Assembly (NCBI GenBank): GCA_910589035.1
Contig: CAJUSI010000085.1
Location: 7,957-71,956, forward strand
DNA: 64,000 bases
Source of the DNA: an uncultured Acetatifactor sp.
GTDB lineage: Bacteria > Bacillota > Clostridia > Lachnospirales > Lachnospiraceae
Direction of reading: 5' to 3'
The notes beneath the pieces were generated by a model that saw only the letters and a program-made list of their open reading frames with translations, was not told the DNA's origin and did not search any database. The stretch's first letter is position 1, and every line of letters begins with the position of its first letter. This document shows, one piece after another, positions 34,761 to 43,000 of the stretch. Both the position numbers and the translations under genes were made by a program.

Positions 34761-35912
34761 TTAAAAAACACCGAAAATCGCCATAAAGGTACCTGCTGCC
34801 ACGGCAGTTCCGATTACACCTGCCACATTGGGTCCCATCGCGTGCATCAGCAGGAAGTTGGTAGGATCCGCCTCCGCACCCACTTTCTGGGATACGCGGG
34901 CCGCCATGGGAACGGCGGATACACCTGCGGAACCGATCAGCGGATTGATCTTGCCATGGGTAATCTTACACATAATTTTGCCGAAGAGCACACCGGCTGC
35001 CGTACCAAACGCAAAGGCTATCAGACCCAGAATAACGATTTTACCGGTATCCCAGTTCAGGAAAGCTTCAGCACTGGTGGTAGCGCCGACGGAAGTTCCC
35101 AGCAAAATAACTACGATGTACATCATGGCGTTGGATGCCGTCTCGGTAAGCTGTCTTACCACACCGGATTCCCTGAAGAGATTGCCCAGCATCAGCAGAC
35201 CGACCAGGGGCGCCGTGGTAGGAAGGATCAGGCAGACCACGATGGTAACGATGATGGGGAAGAGGATCTTCTCCAGCTTGGAAACAGGCCTGAGCTGTCC
35301 CATCTTGATCTTCCTCTCCTTCTCCGTGGTCATAAGCTTCATAATAGGCGGCTGTATAATGGGCACCAGGGACATATAGGAATATGCCGCCACCGCAATG
35401 GGTCCCAGAATCGCCGTCTGTCCCAGCTTACTTGCCAGGAAAATAGAGGTAGGACCGTCAGCGCCGCCGATGATGGAAATGGCAGCAGCCGCCATATCGT
35501 TGAAGCCAAGGAAGATAGCCCCGAAATACGCGGCAAAGATACCGAACTGCGCAGCCGCTCCCAGAAGAAAGCTCTTAGGATTGGCAATCAGGGGACCGAA
35601 ATCCGTCATGGCGCCCACTCCCATGAAGATCAGGGAAGGCAGAATCGCCCATTCGTCCAGCTTGTAGAAATAATACAGAAGTCCGCCCACACCGTTGGAG
35701 GCGTCCTCCGCGTGAAGCATGATGTCGGGATAAATATTCACCAACAGCATGCCGAAGGCTATGGGAGTTAAAAGCAAGGGCTCAAACTCATGCCGGATAG
35801 CCAGATAAAGGAAAAAGCATGCAACCAATATCATCAGATAATTGCCCCAGGTCAGGTTAAAAAATGCGGTCTGATGAATGAGGTTGTTCAGCGTAGAACC
35901 TATATATTCCAT
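34761..35912 (-). CDS. oadB: Sodium-pumping decarboxylase beta subunit
   Basis: 383 residues, about ten membrane helices. The conserved Na+-site segments GVGAMTDFGPLIANP, ISIIGGADGPTSIFLASKL and GSAGVSAVPMAARVSQKVG match the beta subunit of oxaloacetate/methylmalonyl-CoA/glutaconyl-CoA decarboxylases. This subunit releases CO2 from carboxybiotin and exports Na+. The ATG has GGAGG upstream and follows the biotin carrier gene by 95 bases. Confidence 0.96.
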   Translation of the reverse strand: MEYIGSTLNNLIHQTAFFNLTWGNYLMILVACFFLYLAIRHEFEPLLLTPIAFGMLLVNIYPDIMLHAEDASNGVGGLLYYFYKLDEWAILPSLIFMGVGAMTDFGPLIANPKSFLLGAAAQFGIFAAYFGAIFLGFNDMAAAAISIIGGADGPTSIFLASKLGQTAILGPIAVAAYSYMSLVPIIQPPIMKLMTTEKERKIKMGQLRPVSKLEKILFPIIVTIVVCLILPTTAPLVGLLMLGNLFRESGVVRQLTETASNAMMYIVVILLGTSVGATTSAEAFLNWDTGKIVILGLIAFAFGTAAGVLFGKIMCKITHGKINPLIGSAGVSAVPMAARVSQKVGAEADPTNFLLMHAMGPNVAGVIGTAVAAGTFMAIFGVF

Positions 35913-36007
35913 TTGTTGACCTCCTGTTGTTCATGACAATGAAAAGTCCGCGCGAAAATCTCCACCAGACTTTCATTGTAAGTTATACCGCAAAGCATCC
36001 GCCGCAA

Positions 36008-36379
36008 TCAGTTCAGGGTAGCTAATACGGCGCCTGCTTCCACGGCGTCCCCCACTGACACATCTACGCTTGCAACGGTTCCGTCCTGAGGAGCCACAAC
36101 AGGGATTTCCATTTTCATTGCCTCAATGATAACGACAGCATCGCCCTTCTTCACGGCATCGCCCACTTTTCTCTCCAGCTTGAACACTTTTCCTGCAGCG
36201 CCTGCCTCGATCTTAATGCTGCCCGCTCCGCCTGCCGCAGGAGCCGCCTTGGGCGCTGCAGCGGGAGCTGCCTTGGGTGCTGCGGGTGCCTTTGCCGCCG
36301 CAGGAGCACCGGAAGTCTTTCCCTCCTCTACCACTACGTCATATACGTTGCCATTTACGGTAATTGTATAATTTTTCAT
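36008..36379 (-). CDS. Biotin carboxyl carrier protein of the decarboxylase
   Basis: 123 residues: a short N-terminal segment, an Ala/Pro/Lys-rich flexible linker (about 25-50) and a biotinyl domain with the modified Lys in VIIEAMKMEIPV. It shuttles the carboxyl group among the carboxyltransferase subunits and the membrane beta subunit. Strong AGGAGG upstream. Such small carriers are called mmdC or gcdC in related pumps. Confidence 0.95.
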   Translation of the reverse strand: MKNYTITVNGNVYDVVVEEGKTSGAPAAAKAPAAPKAAPAAAPKAAPAAGGAGSIKIEAGAAGKVFKLERKVGDAVKKGDAVVIIEAMKMEIPVVAPQDGTVASVDVSVGDAVEAGAVLATLN

Positions 36380-36433
36380 TTCTATTTCCTCCTAAATTAT
36401 ATACCTGTCCTGTTTTAAATATAATACCTGCCT

Positions 36434-37210
36434 TTATCTTCTCCTGATAGAGCGCACCACATATCCGTCTGCGGATGCCGCACCCTCGCTTGCCGCAACT
36501 GCCGCCGCAATGACGGCCACCAGCTCCAGATCGTCCGTCTCGTCCACTGCGGTCTCCTGCTCCACAATCCGTGCCACCGCATTGTCAACACCCGTTTCCT
36601 TGGTCTGAGCCGCCTTCTTTTTGGCTGCTTTCTCCTGAATCTTCGGGATAATCCTGAAGGCGGAAATAATGAAACTGATCAGAATCAGCACTGCGAACAC
36701 GGTGCCCATGCCGATCAATGTATTCAGCCCGGCTTTCCCCATCAGCTCGCCCATGGATGATTCCGGATTCAGAGAAGCGGATTCCAGCGTCATGAACAAA
36801 TCATTGGAGAAGATGAGTTCCACCGTTGCATCCTTCTTCGACCCGCTTACATCCACATTGACAATAATCTGCTTTCCGTCAATCTCAGCATTGCTGGCCT
36901 TAATCTCAGTAATCTCTCCCACGGTTTCCATGGCGGACTGGAAGGAATCCACGGCCGCAGCAAACGCGTATCCGTCCACATTGATACTGTACTGCGATCC
37001 TATCATATACTCGACCTCTTCGGAAGTCAATTCGTCAAACATGGCGTCCTTCTGGTAGCCTGCCAGCATCGGCACAAATGTCTCCACCGCGCGATAATTG
37101 GCAAGATCCACCTTCTGCTGTTCGAAATCCGTCAGCTTCTCCTCGCTTCCGCAGGCGGTCAGTCCGAAGATACAGGCAATCATACACAGCAAAGTCCAAA
37201 ATTTCTTCAT
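36434..37210 (-). CDS. OadG-like gamma subunit fused to a lipoprotein domain
   Basis: About 258 residues. The N-terminus is a lipoprotein signal (MKKFWTLLCMIACIFGLTAC, lipidated Cys 20), followed by an extracellular domain of about 140 residues, then a membrane helix with GLNTLIGMGTVFAVLILISF typical of the OadG/MmdD gamma subunit and an Ala/Lys-rich cytoplasmic tail. Classical gamma subunits are only about 80-120 residues and assemble the complex. The start is the ATG at 37210, 16 bases after the carboxyltransferase stop; the frame opens further upstream but overlaps that gene. Confidence 0.88.
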   Translation of the reverse strand: MKKFWTLLCMIACIFGLTACGSEEKLTDFEQQKVDLANYRAVETFVPMLAGYQKDAMFDELTSEEVEYMIGSQYSINVDGYAFAAAVDSFQSAMETVGEITEIKASNAEIDGKQIIVNVDVSGSKKDATVELIFSNDLFMTLESASLNPESSMGELMGKAGLNTLIGMGTVFAVLILISFIISAFRIIPKIQEKAAKKKAAQTKETGVDNAVARIVEQETAVDETDDLELVAVIAAAVAASEGAASADGYVVRSIRRR

Positions 37211-37226
37211 CTTATAATCACCCTTT

Positions 37227-38657
37227 CTATACTGTTCCGTGCTTTTTTGCGGGACGATCCTCGCTCTTGGCAAAGAGCATCTCGAAAGCGCCGATCACAT
37301 ATTTTCTGGTGTCCGCCGCCTCAACGATCTGATCCACATATCCTCTCCTGGCAGCACTTCCCGCGCTTGCATTCAGCGCGTCATATTCCGCTGCCTTCTC
37401 ATTGATCACATCCGCACCCTGGCCTTCATACATGATCTTCGCCGCCAGTCTTCCCTCCATGGCCCCGATCTGTGCGTCGGGCCAGCAGATCGTCAGGTCC
37501 GCGCCGATGGCTTTGGAGTTCATGGCGATGGCCGCCGTGCCCAGTGCCTTGCCCACAATCACATTTACCTTGGGAACCGTCGCGTTGGCGAACGCATAGG
37601 TAAGCTTTGCCGCCGCCCTTGCAATTCCCTTTTCGGAGCAGAGGGTTGCCTTGTAGCCCTTTACATTGGTCAGGCTCAGAACAGGAATGCCGAAAGCGTC
37701 GCAGAAATTCACAAAATCAGCCGCCTTCTCACAGCCTTCCCTGGAAAGAACCGCATCCAGCTTTTCCGCCACCTTGCCCTCTTCATCGCAAATCTCGCTG
37801 CGGTTGGCAACGGCTCCCACCGTCACACCGTCCAGCTTCATGAAGCCGGTTACCATATCCTTTGCATATTCGGCCTTTACCTCAAAGAAATCGTTGTCGT
37901 CCGCCAGGATGGAAAGAGCCACAGAAGTATCTCCCACGCAGTTTGCCAGCTCCGCGTTCACACGGTTCAGATCATCCCTGCATTCCACCATGTCGCTTCC
38001 CTCATCGCTGTTGGAAGGCAGGAATGCAATCAAATCTCTGATCTTCGAAAGAATGGAAGCCTCATCCGCCACCACGTCCACAATGCCGCTCTCTTTTGAC
38101 TGGAATTCAGCCGAGGAGGAATCGCATTTGGTCACCACATTCCCGTCCAGTGCATTGGGCGCATTGACGAAAAGCTTCGCATTCTTCTCCTCCATAAAGG
38201 TGAAATCAGTCAGCGTGGGGAACAGGGCAAGTCCGCCTCCGCAGCTGCCCAAAACGGCAGTAATCTGGGGGATGACGCCGGAAGCCAGGGTCTGCTTCAT
38301 GTAAATAGCGCCGAACGCATTCAGCGCGTCCGAAGCCTCCTGGAGCCTCATACCCGCGGAATCGATCAGTCCGATCACGGGAGAGCCGGTCTTCATTGCC
38401 AGGTCATAGAGGCCGGTAATCTTCTTTGCATGCATCTCGCCCACCGATCCGTTCATCACGGAAGCGTCCTGGCTGTACACATACACAGGCTTACCGCCGA
38501 TCACTCCGTAGCCGGTAATACAACCGTCAGAAGGAGTTTCATTGGGTTTCATATTGAAATCCGTGGCTCTTGCAGTCACAAGTCCGCCGATTTCAACGAA
38601 ACTGTTGTCATCGAGCAAAGCAGCTATTCTTTGACTCGCTTTTGAAGTAGTACTCAT
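37227..38657 (-). CDS. Acyl-CoA carboxyltransferase subunit (12S/MmdA-type)
   Basis: 476 residues with the two crotonase-like halves of biotin-dependent carboxyltransferases: oxyanion-hole segments LIDSAGMRLQEASDAL and VLGSCGGGLALFPTLTDF in the N half, and VLSLTNVKGYKATLCSEKG, KVNVIVGKALGTAAIAMNSK and DLTICWPDAQIGAMEG in the C half. Related enzymes transfer CO2 between biotin and acetyl-, propionyl- or glutaconyl-CoA; the acyl group cannot be decided here. It is the first gene of the five-gene operon, with GGAGG nine bases before the ATG. Confidence 0.92.
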   Translation of the reverse strand: MSTTSKASQRIAALLDDNSFVEIGGLVTARATDFNMKPNETPSDGCITGYGVIGGKPVYVYSQDASVMNGSVGEMHAKKITGLYDLAMKTGSPVIGLIDSAGMRLQEASDALNAFGAIYMKQTLASGVIPQITAVLGSCGGGLALFPTLTDFTFMEEKNAKLFVNAPNALDGNVVTKCDSSSAEFQSKESGIVDVVADEASILSKIRDLIAFLPSNSDEGSDMVECRDDLNRVNAELANCVGDTSVALSILADDNDFFEVKAEYAKDMVTGFMKLDGVTVGAVANRSEICDEEGKVAEKLDAVLSREGCEKAADFVNFCDAFGIPVLSLTNVKGYKATLCSEKGIARAAAKLTYAFANATVPKVNVIVGKALGTAAIAMNSKAIGADLTICWPDAQIGAMEGRLAAKIMYEGQGADVINEKAAEYDALNASAGSAARRGYVDQIVEAADTRKYVIGAFEMLFAKSEDRPAKKHGTV

Positions 38658-38768
38658 GCTTTCAGTCCTCCATTTATAATAAATAATACGGAAATAAATG
38701 ATACGAACAATCTGACACCGGAGCCATTACGGCAAACCGCAAATGCCCCCATGATCATTGTCTGTATT

Positions 38769-38796
38769 AGTATACCATAAAAAATGCAACTCGCAA
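38769..38796 (-). promoter_or_regulatory. Possible promoter of the carboxyltransferase operon
   Basis: Minus strand TTGCGA (38796-38791), 16-bp spacer, TATACT (38774-38769), giving a leader of about 105 bases. It partly overlaps the preceding terminator hairpin. Confidence 0.4.
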
Positions 38797-38817
38797 AGAA
38801 CGAATTGCATTTTTTTT
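38778..38817 (-). terminator. Terminator of the Ser/Gly-rich surface protein gene
   Basis: AAAAATGCAA paired with TTGCATTTTT around a 15-base loop, with a T-run on the minus strand, about 70 bases after the stop. Confidence 0.8.
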
Positions 38818-38887
38818 CATATTTTCAGCTGTTTTTTCAATCGCTTATTCAATCGGTTCCGTTTCAGCTTTTTTCAGTTTCTTTTTC

Positions 38888-39829
38888 TCAGCTCCCCGGT
38901 TTCCTGTTCAGCGTCACAAAAGCCCAGATTGCAACCCCTGCAAAAATCACAATTCCGCCAATCGCCAGAATAATGACCCAGTTGATCCCGCTCTTCTCTC
39001 CGGCAGCCGCTTCTCCGTCTGCTTCTTTGTCTGTTTCACTGCTTCCCGGAAGCGTTTCTTCGGAGGAAGCGTCCGGGTCTGATTCCTGTGTTTCATCCTG
39101 GTCCTTCTCCTTCTCTCCTTCTTCCGGAGCGGGTGTCGGTGTCACCGGCGTCGGCGACACCGGTATCGGAGAGATAATTATCGGCTTTTTCTGTCCCCCT
39201 GTTCCCTGCCCCGTATTTCCAGACTCCCCGGAATCTCCTCCGGGTTCCTGGCCGCCGCTCCCCGAATTCCCCTGGGACGAGCCTCCCCCGGAGGATGTGC
39301 CGGAATCGGAAGGCGGCGGGGTTCCGGTACCTGCACCTATCTGTACCGTCCCCGGAAATGTCATCCCTTCCGGCGTTCTCACCTCCGAGCCATACACATA
39401 CGCAAGAGCGCCTTCCTCAATCTTTACTTTTGCGGAAATCCCGGTGCCGTTTTGATCCTTTACCATGATCCGTCCTATGGTCAGGGAATCCGTACCCGCC
39501 GGGAAGAGAGAATTCACTCCCGCTATGTACAGCTGCAGCTTCTTCTCTTCCCGGTTGTAACGATACTCCAGAATCTGTGCACCGCTTTCCCGGAAGAGGA
39601 ACTCCACATTGTCCGTCTCCGCCGCCTCCACCGAAATTGTCATGCTCATGGTAGCCGCTTCATCCTCTGCCATACTGGAAGAGCTTATGATGATATTGCC
39701 CTCATCGTCCAGCCGGACACTCTCCCCCTCCTGTGCACAGACCCCTGCCGTCATCATCAGCCAGATTATCAGCGCAAGAATTCCTTTCCTGTACTTTTTC
39801 ATCCTTCCTACCTGTTCTTCTATTTTCAT
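38888..39829 (-). CDS. Secreted, C-terminally anchored surface protein
   Basis: 313 residues. A signal peptide (ILALIIWLMMTAGVCA) is followed by a beta-rich domain of about 130 residues that loosely resembles a cohesin-like adhesive module, a Gly/Ser/Pro/Thr low-complexity linker and an acidic stretch, then a C-terminal TM helix (VIILAIGGIVIFAGVAIWAF) and a few basic residues. The start may be the ATG at 39829 or 39802; the latter places the signal peptide at the very end. It follows the M60 peptidase gene on the same strand, and the two may form a surface pair. Family not firmly recognised. Confidence 0.65.
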   Translation of the reverse strand: MKIEEQVGRMKKYRKGILALIIWLMMTAGVCAQEGESVRLDDEGNIIISSSSMAEDEAATMSMTISVEAAETDNVEFLFRESGAQILEYRYNREEKKLQLYIAGVNSLFPAGTDSLTIGRIMVKDQNGTGISAKVKIEEGALAYVYGSEVRTPEGMTFPGTVQIGAGTGTPPPSDSGTSSGGGSSQGNSGSGGQEPGGDSGESGNTGQGTGGQKKPIIISPIPVSPTPVTPTPAPEEGEKEKDQDETQESDPDASSEETLPGSSETDKEADGEAAAGEKSGINWVIILAIGGIVIFAGVAIWAFVTLNRKPGS

Positions 39830-39955
39830 TTTCTCATTTCTGTTCCCTTATTTCTGTTCTTCTGTCCCCGCTTCTCTGATCTTCCTGTTTTGCCTTCTTT
39901 ACCTGTCTATGCCGGCCCCTCGTCTTTTCCGTCTTCACTCTGCCGTCGGTGTTCT

Positions 39956-39995
39956 CCTGTTCTGTCCGGATCGATTCGATCCGGGACAGAACAGG
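39956..39995 (-). terminator. Large hairpin downstream of the M60 peptidase gene
   Basis: CCTGTTCTGTCC pairs with GGACAGAACAGG, with an inner GGATCGA/TCGATCC stem. It lies about 75 bases past the stop. There is no T-run, so it may be a weak terminator or processing signal. Confidence 0.5.
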
Positions 39996-40068
39996 AAGCC
40001 TCTTAACCGGAAAAGGACAGTTCTGCAGAAAGTCAGTTCCGTTCCCGGAGCCAGTCATCAAGCTGGAA

Positions 40069-43000
40069 TCACTGCACTTCCCTGCCCTCCAGCCGGATTT
40101 CCGGCAGCTGGGACGGCATGGTTTCGTAGAGCGTATCGCTGACCAGTCTCTGGCCTTCATTCGTATGCGCATCGTTGACCCGGTAAAGCTCCGCCCTGAC
40201 TTTCTCAATTCCTGTCAGATCCACATTCTGATCCGGCTCAATCCAGTAGACCCAGGTACCGTCCGAAACATTTCCGATGTCTCCCGCCGCGGGAGGATCC
40301 GCCAGAATGATCTGCTGCGCTTTCAGCGCGTCCCCGTCGGTTCCCCCAACGATGGCTCCGTTCTGATCGTACAGAATCAGTACATTGTATGCGGGATTTC
40401 CCTTGTAAGCTCCCACAAAGACAATGGAGCCTTTCGGGATCACATGCCCATCGGTATCGTATTGGTAATCCTCCGCCAGCCTTCCGATAACCGGCTTATC
40501 CGCGTTCTCTCCGGCCTTCCTGAAGCTCACATTATCTCCCACAGGGCCCAGCACATCCAGCTCTGCCAGGGATACCAAAGCACCGTCCCCGGTCTTCAGA
40601 ACCAGCTTCACCGCGTCGGTCTCATAGGTTCCCATATATTCTCCCGCCTGGTTGGCAAAATACACCTTGCCCGCCGTCTGCTGTGAGAAGGTTCCTTCCG
40701 CCACGCTTATCCATTCGGCTCCCGAGCGCACCTGAATCTCATATGCGGTTCCGGCCATGCCGTCTCCCAGGGCATATCCCAGTCCGCTCACCGTCATCTC
40801 CCGGTTCAGCTCCAGAAGAATCCAGGCGGTTCCGGACGCCGTGGCCTGATAGACCGTTCCGGTATCGTTGTCCAGCAGCTTCCGGGTACTGCTCTCGGAA
40901 ATGATTCCGTTCTCAATCTCCGACTCATTGGCGGAGCACAATGTATCCCCTCCTCCGGGCGCGGGTTCCTCCCCATCCACCTTCAGATTCTGCGTCTCTA
41001 CGGTATAGAAGCTCTTATCCGTCCTTCCGTCATGCTCGATCTTCAAAGGCTCCAGAGTTTTCACTGCAGAGCGGTTCAGATATTTATCGATCAATGTGAT
41101 CTCATACCGGACAACACGGTTATTCACCGACACGATATCGCTGAAAGTATTTCCCATGGTAAAGCCTGCCGGCTCCCTCACCGTCTCTCCGCCGGAGATC
41201 GTGCATCTGACAATTTCAAATCCAAGCACATCGCCCTGGGGAATTCCCTGAGCCTCAAAGCTTAAGTCCACCTGATTCGGCACCGCAGAGTTCACGGACG
41301 CCGCTGCACTTCCCACCGCTTCTGTGCCGCCTTCCGTGCCCAATACGCTGCCTCCTCCCTGAAGGCTGTACACTCTGGCATCATCGCTGGCGTAGCAAAT
41401 GGCTCTGGTCTCCCCGGGGAACTGGGCGGCATAGCTTCGTGTATCCTGATCCGGCGTCATGCCCCAGCGCTCAAAGAAGTCCAGAATATTCTTCTCCGCA
41501 GCCGCGCAGGCCAGGCGCATGAAATCCTGGTCCCTGTTGCCTGCCAGTTTGAGGGACACTCCTCCCGGAGCGGGCGCCTTGGCCGTATTTCTGGCATAGG
41601 TATCCACTCTTGCATAGAAGAGATTTGCAAGCTGCTCCTCATAGTTCTCATAAGTCTTGAAGTTATAGCCCTTATCATAAGCCAGGTGAAGCTGCCAATA
41701 CATGGCCAGCTGGGTGAACACATTGGAATCCATTCCCTTTGCGCCCGAAGTCACCTTCTCATAGACCTTGTCGTAGCTGAAGCGCACGCTGGTGTTATTG
41801 TCCTTCGCCTGGGCCAGTACGGCGAAATAATTATTTGTAATCTCCGCTATTGCATAAGTCCCCTGGTTGATACAGTGTCCGATTTCATGTGCGATACCCC
41901 AGCCGAAATAGGAGCCGCTCACATATTTCCCGTTATCGGACTGCACCGGCACAGAGCTCATCATCCCGGGTGCGGAGCCCCATTCGATGCCGATATGGTT
42001 GCCCGCGGCGTACATGAATGCTCCCGAGAACATTCTCTGATAGCGGATATTCAGATGTCCCTTCGGAATCCGGTTTATCTCCTCTGCCGCCGAAGCGTTC
42101 AGCCCCTTATGCTGATAGAAGAGATACATCATATCCTCCATGGCATTCATGGAATTCAGAATATTCTGCGCCTTCTGTCCGGCGTCTCCGCTGCCTGCCC
42201 CGCTCAGAATCTGCTCCGCCGGCAGCGACAGAAGCATGGTATCCAGCAGGATATCGGAAGCTCCCAGAATACAGTTCTGACGGTCGAAGCTCCCTTCGTT
42301 CTGGTGAAGTTCACCGTGCAGGGTCTCCATCCGGGCCACATAAGCCGTAAGCTCCTCCACATAGCTGCGGACTCTCCTCAGGCGTTCTTCCTCCCCGGTC
42401 ACCTGATACAGATCCAGCCTGGGAACCTGTGCCCCGCCGCTGACCCGGACCGCATACCGGTCATTTACATCATTTCCCGAATACTGGACATACAATGCCC
42501 CTCCGGATTCCACTCCCGTGGAAGCCCAGATCTCGGGAATCGTCACCTTGTTGGCTCCCACCTTCAGGTCGGCCACCTCCGCACTTATGGGAGAGGATTC
42601 GGAATGATACTGCGTGGCCACCAGCTTCAGTGACGTAGCTTCCCCGGTCTTCCTGGTATTATGACCCACGTATACCATGATCTCTTCCCCGGCGGAGGCA
42701 GTAACTCCCAGAGGCTGCCATGCGTTTAAGCCGCCGAATCCCCTGCCCACATCCGAAGTGGTAATACCGTTATGAATCTCCACTGCCGCGGCTTTCAGCC
42801 CTTCATCCTTTAAAATCGCTTCTGCCGTGGCAAGCTCGCGCTCCAGCAGAACACGTTCCGGATGGTATTCGCCGCTCACCGGGTCCACAGCCTGGACTTT
42901 GCTGCGCAGGGCGTCGATTGTCCCCTGGTTTACATCCGCCCTGAGCATGGTATGGAGATCGTCCTCATACAGAGCCAGGATCTCATCCATCAGCGTATCA

